Under the pieces are notes generated by a model. The model saw nothing but the letters and a program-made list of their open reading frames with translations. It was not told the origin of the DNA and did no database searches. Shown here in pieces: positions 21,317-33,414 of a DNA stretch of 64,000 nucleotides. The translations under genes and the position numbers were made by a program. Each line of letters begins with the position of its first letter. The stretch's first letter is position 1. The DNA is from Xenoacremonium recifei (lineage: Eukaryota > Ascomycota > Sordariomycetes > Hypocreales > Nectriaceae), in contig WOFQ01000013.1 in the NCBI GenBank assembly GCA_012184525.1, positions 496,001-560,000 on the forward strand. The letters run 5' to 3'.

Positions 21317-23646
21317 ATGGCGACGAAGGGCAACTCGCTTCGGGATCGCCAGATCGGTTAGCTGTGAACCTCCCGGCTTCTGTTGGCTTGTCATTGACCC
21401 CAATCATAGCATCTCTGAAGAAGATCCTGAACCTCAACGAGACCCCCGAGAGCAGCGAAGCCGAAGAAGCCCATGCGAACGGCCTCCTTGCACCTGTTGC
21501 CCCTATACTCGACGCCGACGGCAACCCCATCTGGAAGGTCCTGGTGTTTGACGATTTGGGTCGCGATGTCATCAGCAGCGTCATGCGCGTCAGCGACCTG
21601 CGATCGATGGGAGTGACGATGCACATGTAGGGACCATCCATATCCTCGAGGAGTATAAGTTGGCTAATGCCCCCCCAGGCACATTGCGTCCAGCAGACAT
21701 CCCATTCCAGATGTACCAGTCATATACTTTGTCGAGCCGACTGCGCAGAATCTCCAGGGCATCACGACGGACCTACAAAAGGGGCTCTACTCTCCCGCCT
21801 ACATCAACTTCCTCTCGTCTCTACCCCGCGTTCTCCTCGAAGATTTCGCAACCCAGACAGCCACGGCGGGAACCTCGGAGCAGATCGCACAGCTATATGA
21901 TCAATATCTCAACTTCATTGTTGCCGAGCCGGATCTGTTCAGCTTAGGCATGCAGAAAGAGCATACCTACTGGGCCCTCAACAGCGCAACTACAAGCGAT
22001 GCGGAGCTAGACAGGGTCGTGGACAGGATAGTCAGCGGCCTCTTCAGTGTCATCGTTACTATGGGTATGTATATGCTGTGTTTCCGGGACGTGCTTGATG
22101 CTCACCATGGCATAGGTGTTATCCCCATTATCCGGTGTCCCAAGGGCGCCGCCGCAGAGATGGTCGCAGCTCGACTTGATCGCAAACTTAGAGATCATAT
22201 TCTCAACTCCAAGGACAACCTTTTCTCAGCACCAAAACCCGCGGCCTCCGCAGGCACACCTTCCTCGCGACCAGTTCTCATTCTTCTCGACCGAAACGTC
22301 GACCTAATACCCATGCTATCACATTCTTGGACATATCAGTCGCTAGTTCATGACGTTCTCAACATGAAGCTCAACCGCATAACAATAGAAGCGCCAGTGG
22401 ACGAAACCAACCCCGAAAAGGGGACATCTAAGAAGGGGTACGATCTCAACGCCAACGACTTTTTCTGGGCGAAGAACGCGGGGGCTCCGTTCCCCCAGGT
22501 CGCTGAGGACATTGACGCCGAATTGACCAAATACAAAGAGGACACGGCATCCATCACGAAGAAGACCGGAGTCTCTAGCCTCGAAGATTTGCAAAACGAT
22601 ACTAGTGCGAGTGCGCAGCATCTCAAGGCGGCGATTACCCTGCTTCCGGAAATGAGGGAACGAAAAGCAACACTGGACATGCACATGAACATTCTAGCTG
22701 CCCTATTGACGGGCATCAAGAACCGCCAACTCGACAATTACTTCCAGATCGAGGAGAACATTCTGAAGCAGACCAAGCAGCAAATCATGGAAATCATAAA
22801 GGACGAAAATAAGGGGACAGACGTGGTTGACAAGCTACGTCTATTCATAATTTGGTTCCTCAGTACCGAACAGGAGGTCAGCAGGGCCGAATTCGAGGGT
22901 TTCGAGAAGGCCCTTATCGCAGTTGGTGTAGACGTCTCCTGTCTACCCTATGTGCGGCAGTAAGTTCGCCCACGGACCCTTGAGATGAAGGAAATTGTAC
23001 TAATAGCCTCTTCAGAGTTCGCGCAACGACCAAGATGACACAGCTCGCAACTATCAACAACAACTCGAACCAACAAGCACAAACCTCTGATATTTTTGGG
23101 CGATTTTCGTCGATTTCCTCGCGTCTCACAGATCGACTCAAAGAGACTGGTGTACCTTCGGGTTTGTCATCAAACTTTGAGTCACTGATCAGCGGTGTCA
23201 AAAACTTCTTGCCCGCAGACCGAGACTTGACGGTGACAAAGATTGTCGAGTCCATTATGGACCCGTCTACGGCGTCTTCATCGGCCATTGCCAAGACAGA
23301 GCACTACCTCTACTTCGACCCTCGGTCGGCCAATGCTCGCGGAACCATGCCCCCTCCCAGTGCCATGCGGTCAGGAGCTAGCGCCAATATGCCCGGTGGC
23401 CTGCCGAGCGCCCAAGGGCCTGGACAAATCGCCAGTTTCGGACAACGGAGACAGGGATTCAGTGAAGCTGTGGTGTTCACCGTCGGTGGCGGCAGCATGG
23501 ATGAGTATGGCAACCTGCAGGAGTGGGTGAGCCGAACTGGGGATCGGGCAAAGAAGAGGGTTGTATACGGGAGCACGGAGATGGTGAATGCCACGGAGTT
23601 TATCAGTCAGGAGCTCGAAACATTGGGCAAAGAGGTGTCGTCATGA
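21317..23646 (+). CDS. SLY1: SLY1, Sec1/Munc18-family regulator of ER-Golgi fusion, 705 aa
   Basis: An SM protein that binds the Golgi syntaxin Sed5 and the ER syntaxin Ufe1 and promotes SNARE assembly for ER-Golgi traffic. Exons: 21317-21356, 21410-21626, 21679-22064, 22116-22959, 23016-23646, with 51-56-base introns. The start MATKGNSLRDRQI joined to ASLKKILNLNE is the typical Sly1 N-terminus, and splicing restores frame at every junction. Later landmarks are WKVLVFDDLGRDVISSVMRV, HPIPDVPVIYFVEPT, SSRPVLILLDRNVDLIPML and, near the end, FSEAVVFTVGGGSMDEYGNL. Length is as expected for a filamentous fungus. Housekeeping and probably essential. Confidence 0.96.
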
Positions 23647-24198
23647 TACGGGTCAGTATGAGGAGCGAATATGATAGATTAATGGAAACTCCTGTCCCCA
23701 AGGAGGGCAGTGACCAAAAGTTCATCGATACTCTGAAATCTGAGTTTCAATCATCAATTGGTGAAGTATGAAGCCAAACAGCCAAGCTACCAACGGTGAA
23801 TCCCGTCTCAACCTCAGGGGTAAGCTTGTCAGTGTTCCGGAACAGAGATGATCCTTTTCCGGGGATTCGCGCGCAACACCAACGAACCAGCAATGCGGCT
23901 GCTTCAGTGGGCCCGAGTGCAAGTGCCTCCCGTAAGTACAGCGACTGCAGGAGCATGCGCGCCCCCCGAAAAATGCATCGTGTCTGTTCCATTCGAAAAG
24001 CCCAACCAACCTTGCTCTCACCATCCATCACACTCCTCCTCTCCCCCATCTTCGCGCATCCCCGATCATCATCAACAACAGCGAATCTTACATCACCAAC
24101 GCCCGAAAATTACCCATTCTCGATTCCCATAGACGACGGCAAGGCTCTCCCTTGATCAACTGTTTCCGCGTTTGAAGCTCGGCAATCCGTTCGCAACC
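23647..24198. other. Intergenic, SLY1 3' end and Iec3 promoter
   Basis: No gene is recognised. The stretch just before 24199 is C/T- and A-rich, as expected for a 5' leader. Confidence 0.4.
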
Positions 24199-25326
24199 AT
24201 GGAGGACTCCCCCGTCAAGGTGGAGGGCGCCTCAACGCGTCATCGCGCAGGCTACAAGTCGTGGAAGAAGAAGTATCGCAAGATGCGCATTGTGTTTGAC
24301 CAGAAGATGCACGACGGAGAGGAGCTGCATAAGCAGGAAGACAAGGCTGCGGCGCTGGTGAAGCGACTGGCGGTAGAGAACGAGTAGGTTTAGTGGCATC
24401 ATCCAAGCTTCTACGGCATTGCTAACAATCTCTCCAGCCGGCTACTAGATATCCTCCTCGAGATCAACAACTCTCCTGCGATTCCGTTCGACAAGCGGAT
24501 AGATCTCTCGCTGAAGCCGTCCACCGAAGCCGGCACTCCCGTTCTACCCTTGGACAAGGCACATGATGCGGAGAAGGAGTCATCACTGAAGAGATTGACG
24601 CGTCTCGTGGCTGATATTCCACACTCATCATATAGCCAAGCCAAAAACTCGCTCCCGGCTGTCGTCCAGGAGCTGCAACCCCCCGAGGGAGAGGCGCACA
24701 CAGCCGACTTTCTATCTGCCGACGACATCGACAACTACATCTACGACCTCGACACCCACCTCGACCCCGACGCCCGCTTCCCCAGTCTGGCTCCGCGAGC
24801 CCATCCCAACGACCAACAAGCCTCAAACCACCACCTCAAGAACCCTACCAGCGTAACCAACTGGCTGAGAAAGCACGCTCCGAAGGTGTTCCTCCAGGAC
24901 GGCGAGACTCACAACGACACCGAGGACGGCGACGGCACCCACACCACCGGCCGCAAGCCCCGCGGCGAGCGCGGCAGTCGCGGCGGTCGCGGATCCGGTA
25001 GAGGTAAACGGGCCAGCGCCGCTCGCGCAGCCGCTGCCGAGAGGCGCGAGGAGCGTGTTGCTGGCGCCGGAGGCGATTGGGATGCCAGCATGGACGACGA
25101 CGTCGACCTCGCGAGCACGCCTGCGCCGCGCGGCAAGCGCAAGCGCAACAACGAAGACGACGCCGGATACAAGCCCCGCGGCTCGTCTACGCGTCCGACT
25201 AAGAAGAAGCGGAAGAGCGATGTGGACGGCACGCCCATTGCAGCACGCAAGACTAAGAAGGAAAAGGAGGCTGCTGCTGCTGCTGCCGCTGCCGTCGCTA
25301 CTGTGGCTGCCGGCCAGGACGACTAA
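24199..25326 (+). CDS. iec3: Iec3-like subunit of the INO80 chromatin-remodelling complex, 357 aa
   Basis: Iec3 is a fungal-specific accessory subunit of the INO80 nucleosome remodeller (first described in fission yeast). Exons are 24199-24383 and 24438-25326, with a 54-base intron. The family core is at the N-terminus: YKSWKKKYRKMRIVFDQKM, a charged helix, then KRLAVEN joined to DRLLDILLEINNS. The rest is low-complexity and nuclear: an RGG-like stretch (RGERGSRGGRGSGRGKR), basic KKKRK signals, and an Ala run near the end. The ATG at 24199 (CAACCATGG) is preferred over 24172 because of its strong context. Assignment rests on the N-terminal motif, which I recognise but could not search. Confidence 0.75.
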
Positions 25327-26647
25327 GTGCGCGCACAACTCGCCATGGCCGCCAACAGCCGAGCTTTACCAGCATCACGATCCGCTCTCTCTCAGTCCCT
25401 CTGCATCAACGCCGCACGCCGGCAGTGGATCGCCGGCCCTACGGACAGCGGGTCAACTCGGAGCTCGGTTGACAGGGCCCGCCGCCTCACCACCGCCGTT
25501 GGCCTCACCGGCGCCTTCAAGCCGAGGTTTACCTGTAACCTGTACTGTACTGTACTGTACTCTTGTCTCTTCCACCCCCTGTACATAGACGTCGAATTGA
25601 AAAGTGAAGAAAACCTACCTGCGGGGGCCCTCCGGACAACTCCCGATCTGCACTCGTGATTTTCCCCCGCGTTCATGTGAGACTTCCGCGGACCATGGGA
25701 AGTCTGATGGTGGTGTGCATGTATTGTGACTGGCCGCTAGCGGCTATAACTATGACTCCCCCCCTTTGCTCAAGAAAAGTATAAAGATGTAATGCTTCCC
25801 CGGGGTGTAGGACGCGCTGGTCCGGTAGAGCGGGCTGGCGGGGGAAGCTCGAACCAGAAATCAGGAAGTTTCCCCTCACGGCGACAAACATCACATCGGC
25901 ACATACCACTTCACATGTCCTTAATCCCTGCGCCAATACTTCGGCCATTGTCCGTCAGCTTATATCTCGGCGCTCCCGCACATGTGAAGCAATGATACTG
26001 AAATCGTCTCTGATTCATTTGTTCTCTCTATTCTTTCCTTCTCTACCTTCACGCAAAAGAAAACCGCAATCCATCTACTTGCCCTTTCCGCCCGGGTGGA
26101 CGCGTCTCTCATGGCCTTCTACTCTGATCCAGATCTATCCTGCACGAAAGGAACAACAAGAAAGAGGAAGAGCCCCAGAAAAGAACCCACTGCCCAGTGT
26201 CATCTGTTTGTATAGGTTCTCTATGTCTCAATAGAGTGCGACCTCACAAACATGCGTTGTGGCACGGCTCATCTCCTACACCAAGCGTCTTAAGCCTGGT
26301 GAAGTTGGAGATGAGGGATGGCACAAACACACGACTCGTCGTCAATCACCTCCTTCTATATGAGGTTGGGAAATGGAGAAAGAGGTTTCTAATCCCTCTA
26401 TGCTGACCAGCCCAAGATGCGAAAGCTAACAACGCCGATTTATCCCCGTCTACCGCTCCGCTGGATGATGATGATGACGACAATGATGACAGAAAGCGGT
26501 GTCCCGGTCTTACGCGGGAATGAGATTCGTCCTTCTATTCATTCTGAGGAAGAAAAGGTACGAAAGAAGAGGGAAGGGGTGAGAGGCAAAGTGAAGAAAA
26601 GGGGAGAAGCAGGTGAGTTTGTATGTTGGTGGTGACATTTGTCACAT
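25327..26647. other. Intergenic between convergent genes
   Basis: This holds the 3' regions of Iec3 (plus) and isocitrate dehydrogenase (minus). No gene is recognised. It includes a TGTAC pentamer repeat at 25541-25560. Confidence 0.4.
25541..25560. repeat. TGTAC x4 microsatellite
   Basis: Four perfect TGTAC units lie in the 3' flank of the Iec3 gene. Confidence 0.9.
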
Positions 26648-28238
26648 TTACAGCTTCTCCTTGAGGATGTTCTTCATGCGGCGCTCGACGGCAGCGAGGT
26701 AGTCGTTGGTGGTGACATAGTCCTCACGGGCAGTCTTGCCGCAGGCGAGGGCAAGATCCTTGGTCATGATGCCGTCAACGTCGACGGTGTCAATGCAGGC
26801 CTTCTCGAGAGATTCGGCAAAGGCGACAACCTCGGGGGTGTCATCGAGCTTGCCTCGCTGGATGAGACCACGGGTCCAGGCGAAGATGGAGGCAATGGGG
26901 TTGGTGGAGGTCTCATTGCCCTTCTGGTGCTCGCGGTAGTGGCGAGTGACGGTGCCGTGAGCAGCCTCGGACTCGAAGGTCTTGCCATCAGGGGTGATGA
27001 GAACCGAAGTCATGAGACCGAGGGAGCCAAAGCCCTGAGCGACGATATCAGACTGGACATCACCATCGTAGTCTAGGTGAACAGTTAGTATGGTTCATTT
27101 CATCACTCCTGGTACTTTATGAGAGTTTCGTGTCAAGCGACATGAGTGCGGGGCATCATGAGGACCGAGTGTGCAAGGCACGCGAGATGGGAAAACTCAC
27201 TCTTGAGAGCCATGATGTAACCACCAGAGCTCTTGACCATCTGGGCGACCATGTCGTCAATGAGGCGGTGCTCATACCAGATCTTCTTGGCCTCGAACTC
27301 CTTCTTGTACTGAGTGTCGTAGAGCTCCTGGAAAATGTCCTTGAAACGGCCATCGTACTTCTTGAGGATAGTGTTCTTGGTGCTCATGTAGAGAGGAAGC
27401 TCCTTCTGCAGAGCGAGTTTGAAGGAAGCGTGGGCGAAGCCAGTGATGGACTCGTCGGTGTTGTACTGGGTCTGGGCAACACCACCGCCGTTCTTGAACT
27501 GGTAAACCTCAATCTCCTGGGGCTGGCCACCCTCGGGGGTGAAAACCATGGAGAGCTTGCCGGGGCCGGGGAGGACGGCATCCTTGGCGCGGTACTGGTC
27601 ACCAAAGGCGTGACGGCCAATGATGATGGGCTTCTTCCAGCCGGGCACGAGGCGGGGGATACGGGGGATGACGATGGGCTCACGGAAGACGGTACCGCCG
27701 AGGGCGTTTCGGATAGTGCCATTGGGAGACAACCACACTATAGGAACGTGTCAGTCTGGAACAATACGCAAAGCAACCACTCAGAAAAGAGTGCGAGACT
27801 CGGATACTTACTCTGCTTCAGCTTGAACTCCTCAACTCGAGCCTCATCGGGGGTGATGGTAGCGCACTTGACGCCGACCTGGTACTTCTTGATAGCCTCG
27901 GCAGCATCAATGGTGACCTGGTCGTTGGTCTCATCTCGGTACTCGAGGCCGAGGTCATAGTACTTGAGGTCGATGTCGAGGTAGGGGTAGATGAACTTGT
28001 CCTTGATGTTCTGCCAGATGATGCGGGTCATCTCATCGCCGTCGAGCTCGACGACGGGGTTCTTGACCTTGATCTTGGCGGGAGCGGAAGCCATGTTGCG
28101 AACGCCTCGGGGGGACAGAGTCTGGACGGCACCAAAGGCAGCGGGAGCGAAGCGAATAGATCGAGCAGCGAGGGCGACAGAGCGACGAGACGACGTGGAC
28201 AGCAGCAACCTCGGGGCAGCGATGGCGGCAGCGGACAT
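26648..28238 (-). CDS. idpA: NADP-dependent isocitrate dehydrogenase, 462 aa
   Basis: Converts isocitrate to 2-oxoglutarate and NADPH. Exons (minus): 28238-27812, 27737-27201, 27072-26648; introns of 74 and 128 bases. A Ser/Arg/Ala-rich mitochondrial leader (about 48 residues) precedes an internal Met at 28094 that starts the cytosolic-type sequence MASAPAKIKVKNPVVELDG. Conserved landmarks are GDEMTRIIWQ, YDLGLEYRDETNDQVTIDA, SPNGTIRNALGGTVFREPI and GTVTRHYREHQKG. In Aspergillus nidulans one idp gene makes mitochondrial, cytosolic and peroxisomal forms from alternative starts; the two in-frame Mets here fit that plan. The C-terminus EKL is only a poor peroxisomal PTS1. The family assignment is certain; dual targeting is inferred. 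Confidence 0.96.
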
Positions 28239-31037
28239 GATGGGCAAGAAGAGAGGAGGGGCGGACGCAAGAGACGCCGGCCACGGACCAATATAAAGGG
28301 TAGGGAGTTCAGGAATCGGCCGTCGTCCCGTTCGTTGGGATTCTCGGTCTCGGGATTGGCGACGGAGGGGGAGGGGGGGGCGTCGATTAGGCGGGAGGCG
28401 GCAGCGGGATGCGGGCAGCAACAGCAGCAGCGAAAACCTCCAATTCAGGCACGGCTAAGGCACGTCTCAGCAAGATCTCGACGACGGGATTGGGCGGCCA
28501 GCGCGAGCAGCAGGGCACGGAAGGGGGGGGCGTGAAGCGTGAAGTGGGTTCGACGGCCGCGCGCGATGGGCGTTCGGAGGAGAGGGGAATGGGCAGAGCT
28601 CGATGAGCCGAGGAAGTAGCCGGGTAACGACGACGAAGGGGTCGCGAAGGGTAGATGAATGGGGAGGAGCCCTAAAAAAGGCGCGATTTGTTCGTGGATG
28701 CTTTGAAATGGAGATGTCGGGGGTGGGTGGATGGAACGAAGCTGGAACGAAGGGATATATCCCGCTCTTGCCTGGTTCCGCGTCCTGGCTCGAGTCGGGG
28801 GTGCCTTCCTTCTTTTTCGCCTCCGGCCGTTTTAAACCTGGGGAAGGAGCGTGTCTGGTTTTGGTGTACCTACCCGTTTGGAGCTGTTCAGACAAGCTCA
28901 CTTTTTTTCGTCGTCTTTTTTTCGTCCCTGCAAGGCGACAAATCACACGCAGCATGTCAGTCCCCTCTCTCGCAATTGCTGGCCTCTCTTTGGCTGTCCG
29001 GGGGCCGCAGACGGCTCAGCTGAGGGTGTGGGAGTGTACATACAGCAGCAGTGCTAGCGCAGAGGTACCGGATTGACGTATAAGTCGGGGTGGCGGGCGG
29101 GTGAGGCTCGTTCGATGCGCGCGGGCAAGGGAGGGATTCACAACAGGCAATCAATCAATTGACGAATTGGCAGGGCCAGGATGCAGCTGCAGTCGATTGC
29201 GTCTTTGTTTTCGAGCTCGCGGCAGGTATTCGAGCAGCAGCGCAAGAGTCAAGCGAGGTTGAGCAAGAAAAATCCAGATCCGACAACGGACCGCCGAGTG
29301 GGAATCGTCAAGCCGCCGCTTTACACCTGGAGTCTCGGCCGCCGAACACGGACTGGCGATGGCGCTGCGGTGCTAAAATAAAGGGCGCGGTTCGCGGTAT
29401 TTTGGCTCGCCCGTGCTTCAGCAGTCTTTTTTTGTCGTCCACACGGCCTGCGTCTTTTCTTTTTGCTTTTGCGGTGCTGCGCTTCAGCGGCAGCAGGGAT
29501 CTTGCTGTAGGTGTGTGACTCCGGTCAAGCAGCGCGAACGCGTGGTGCAGCAGCGAGACGACGTCGTGCAGAAGTTATGTATGAAAAGTGTCGATGGATA
29601 TTCTACGTTCTGCCACCACAGCCGTCTTTCCCGGGGAAGCCGCTTAAAATCTGGGGAAAGCTTTCATAATCCTGCTGCTGCTGTTGCCGAGGGTAACGCC
29701 CAACGTACGTGGGAGGTGCGCCGCGTGGGCTGATTGCTGGGCTTTGATGTCCTGACGTTGCGACGATGCTGAGACAAGCAGGTCGTGATTATAGCCGGAA
29801 GTCGAGGCTGCTCATTCCCACCTCTCGCCATGTCCGCGACCCAATCAACCGTTTTGGCCTGCGGTTAAACATGGCTAAGGGAGGTTTTTGTTGCATTGGG
29901 CTTGGGGGCGATATCTCCGTCTCGGATGCGAGGGAGTTACGAGCCCCCGATGTCGTGCAGCTCCAGTTGCAGACCGGCCGATACACAGCATTATATCCAG
30001 CCCCTACCCATTGGACGCGGCAAATACTGTTAGACTGACAGGTAGCCCGTCTCCCGTCCGTCTCTCTTGGCTTCCCCAGATCCCGCCATGCCCCCCTCCG
30101 TGGACCCCGTCGTTGACCCCCTCCCCGATGCCCCTCAACCCGCAATCCTTCACCAGATTCCACTGTCGCAACAGGCCACTTGTAATCTTATATCACCTTT
30201 CCCTCTCGCCATGTCTCCCGCGTCTCCGAGAGCCCTGACTCGTAGTTGACCGAGGTCGTCGGCATCATCAAAATGTACCCGGTCGGTGTCCGTTCGGAGG
30301 CCGATCCGTGTCCTCCGGATCTGACCCACTTTTGTCCGGAGGCTCTGAGGCCGAGTTGATGTTAACAATGCTTTTTCCCTCCGGCTCCGTCGTCAAACGT
30401 CGCGGTCTCCTTCCTCGAAAGCAACCATCCTTGGCTACAGGGTTTGACCTTGTGCCTGAGTTTTAGATCGCTTCATTCGTTCTCCACGACTCAACAGATC
30501 GTCAACCACTCGGAGCATCGATTTCCGGTCTGCTGGGGAGGGGTGTCGTGAAGCTCTCTCGGAAGTCTCCCGAGCTCTCGACATCGCAACCCACTTCCTA
30601 GAACAAACTCGGCACAGCTCCAACCGAACCGAGCAGGGAGACCGTTTCCGAGAGGGGCCAATAAACGATGTAACAAAGGGATTGTCGACCTGGTCTTGGA
30701 TATGCTTTTGCAAAGGGAAAGTTGAATTTTGAATCGATGTCTGTAGGGTAGGCAAAATCGGCTACTGGCCGGATGTGCCTCAGCGATCCCCCGTTCACAC
30801 CATCAATTGAGGATCTATGGTTCCGATCCCTGTGGATCCAATGAATCAGCGTTTGGTTCCAAGCCATGCCTCGATGACTACGCGCGACGGGTAGCACTGC
30901 CGTCTCTTCGACATCACGCGGGCAAACTGCCAAATCGGAGTGCACAGAATATCATCACATGCCGGTATTTCTAGTGTACAACAGATGCCAACCTTCATGC
31001 CCATACCAATCCATACCCAGCGCCATATCCGTATTCC
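28239..31037. other. 2.8-kb gene-free region upstream of isocitrate dehydrogenase
   Basis: No gene is recognised on either strand. It contains G-rich runs near 28368-28380, T-rich tracts near 28900-28925 and repeated CGGAGGC/CTCCGG words at 30290-30350. Open frames seen are inconsistent and without family features. It carries the isocitrate dehydrogenase promoter and the 3' flank of the coiled-coil gene. Confidence 0.4.
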
Positions 31038-32786
31038 TTACACGTCAAAGATCTCTCCCACACCCTCCGTACCGCCCCTTCGGTGCTCTACGATGTCCAG
31101 CCTCCATCCCTCCCAATGCTTGAGCGCCCGCTTGACTTCTCTGATCCTCTCAATCCGCTTCTTGGCTTCTTCTTCTTGAGCCTTGCGGAACGCGTCTTCG
31201 TCAAAGTCCATGTCATCGTCTTCTAGGAACTCCTCGTCGTTCCCTCCGGCAAGGGCATTCAGACCACTCGTGAAGAAATCACCAATGCCTCCAGCGCTCG
31301 ACTTCTTGTAAGACGGATGCAGGTTGCCAGGAGAGAGGTCGACGTCCTGAAAGCCAGGACTAGAGGCTTCCATTTCTCGCCGCTTGCCAATCCACTGGCC
31401 GCTCCGAAGTTCGTGGAGTTCCGTTTCGAGACTTCGAATCTTCTTCAGAAGTCGTTGTCGGTCCTCGTTCTCTAGCTCATCCACCCCTTCGTCATCCAAG
31501 CCACCCTCAGTAGATTTGCGGCTCCGTAGTTTGATGTTTTCGCTCTCAAGGTTGCTCGCCTTGGCCCGCAACTCTGTCACCTCCTTATCAGCCTTCTCCT
31601 TCTCTTTACGCAAAGCTTGCAGCCGTGAGTCCTGCTCCTTATGGAGCGTCGTCAAAGTCGCGGCCTTCTTCTCTAGTGTGTCGACCTTCTTCTCGAGCTC
31701 CTCCTTGGAAGTCTTCATCTCGGCAAGATCATGCTCTAGCGTCTTCAACTTCGTTTCGGCGCTCGTCCGTTCGCTGCCTTCCCGCACCGCCTTCTCCGTC
31801 GTACGGTCAAGATTGCGCTTGAGGTCTTGCAGTTCACGTTGTGCCTTGCCAGCAGCAGCCTCGGCGCGTGCGAGCTTCTCCTCCAGCGCCGTGATCTGCT
31901 CCTTCTCGGTAGATGACCCGGTAGCTTGACGCTCTACTCGGGCTTTGAGCTTTGATATTTCGATTTCCATTGACTCGATCGTTTGCGACTTGGACTGGAG
32001 TTCGGCCTGAAGCTCCGATGGGGGAGTTGCCACAGACATGGAGGGTCGGTGTCCATGCCCATGGCGTTGTTGTAGTTGGGCGTTCTGGCGTTTGAGGGCG
32101 GCAATTTCGTTGTTCTTTGATCAAAGTTATTATTGTTAAGACTCGACGTAAAGTTTGGAGGCGCCATACCAGCTTCTCGATCTCGTCAGATCCCTCGCGC
32201 TTAGTGGATGCTTCGCCATCTGCCTCGCGCAAGTCTGCGAGTTCCTCCTCAGCCTTTTGCCATCTCTTCTCAGAGTCGGCGGCTTCTTTGGATAGTCGCT
32301 TGTTATCCTTCTCCAACTCTTCAATCCGGGCCACGTGTTTTCTGTAAATGTCGGGAGCTGTATCACCATCAGGGCTGAACGGTCCTGGAGACAGAGCACC
32401 GCCACTAATAGACCCAGCACGGAACGACGTCGATCGAAGCTTTGACTGTTGGGCTAGAGAAGGCGTTTCGGATGGAGAGATCTGATCGTTGTCATCTGGA
32501 ACGGCCTCATCGACTTGCGCTTCGGGCTCTTCCGCAGGCTTGTCCTCGGTGGGCTTATCATCGTGGTCGGCGGCGGCGTCAGCAGACTCGGTCGCAGGCG
32601 TCTCCGTGCTTTCTGCCTTGGATTTCTTGGATGCGCCGCCTTTCTTCTTGTTCTTCTTCATCTGCTCGACCTGCAATGCCAGCGGATTAGCGCATGAATT
32701 GGTGGTGGATGATTGAAGGGCGAACTGACGCGCTTCTTCGCGGCGGCAATCTTCTCCTGGCGCGCTTTCTCATCTGCGTCCGCCAT
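31038..32786 (-). CDS. Long coiled-coil protein of fungal 'M protein repeat' type, 544 aa
   Basis: Mostly an extended coiled coil, so a likely tether or scaffold; fungal relatives are labelled 'M protein repeat' and are not well characterised. Exons (minus): 32786-32730, 32670-32170, 32114-31038, with introns of 59 and 55 bases, all phase 0. The N-terminus MADADEKARQEKIAAAKKR joins a Lys-rich VEQMKKNKKK stretch, then an acidic disordered region, then about 250 residues of Glu/Lys/Leu heptads (31400-32350). The C-terminus is a conserved acidic block (EEFLEDDDMDFDEDAF) followed by a Trp-containing tail (KHWEGWRLDIVEHRRGG). It could be a golgin-like protein, but no GRIP or membrane anchor is seen. 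Confidence 0.75.
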
Positions 32787-33414
32787 TGCGAAAGACAAAA
32801 TCGGGTAGGAAGCTGAATGCGAGAATGGTCTGGTGGCCGAGTGTTGTTAAAAGTTCTATTAGACAGGTGTTGTTTCGTTAGATGGATGATGGCCTGCTAT
32901 GAATAAGTATCGTCATCATCTGGGGAGCTTAGCTGGCCTGTGCATGGACCAGGGCAGCACAGTGTATGAGCACAAACTATGTACTGTACATGTTTACGGA
33001 TTTCACCTTGATATATCACGAGACAATATTTATTATTACCCTTAAGCTTATCTTTATTATTAGAGAGCTTATTCTCGTTTTCGGAAATATTCTTATCTAA
33101 TTGTTTCGCAGACAGAGGCTTAGAGGTCCTTTTAAGTTGGAGACTGTCTACTGTGCCGTCGACGGCTATGCAAAGATATCATAAAAATAGCACTCGCTTC
33201 ATGAGAACGTCCTCGCGGAAAGGACTCGCCGGTGAACTGTTACTTCAGTGATAGGATGTTGGGGCAACTCAACGGAAGCGAGTCTCGAATCCTATGAGCT
33301 TGGACTTAATGACCCTTATCGGCACTTTCTCGACAATCACATCAAGCTGGCCTTAAAAGCATCCCTGCCCAGATGATTATATGTCCTTCGGAAATCTCTT
33401 GGAACGGCATAGGC
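32787..33414. other. Intergenic with an AT-rich patch
   Basis: No gene is recognised. About 33000-33115 is strongly A/T-rich (runs such as TTTATTATTACCC and CTTTATTATTAGAG) compared with its surroundings, like a mutated repeat scar. Confidence 0.45.

Noticed and set aside
33200..33320. tRNA-like B box (GTCTCGAATCC)
   Set aside because: No matching A box or cloverleaf arms at the right distance.
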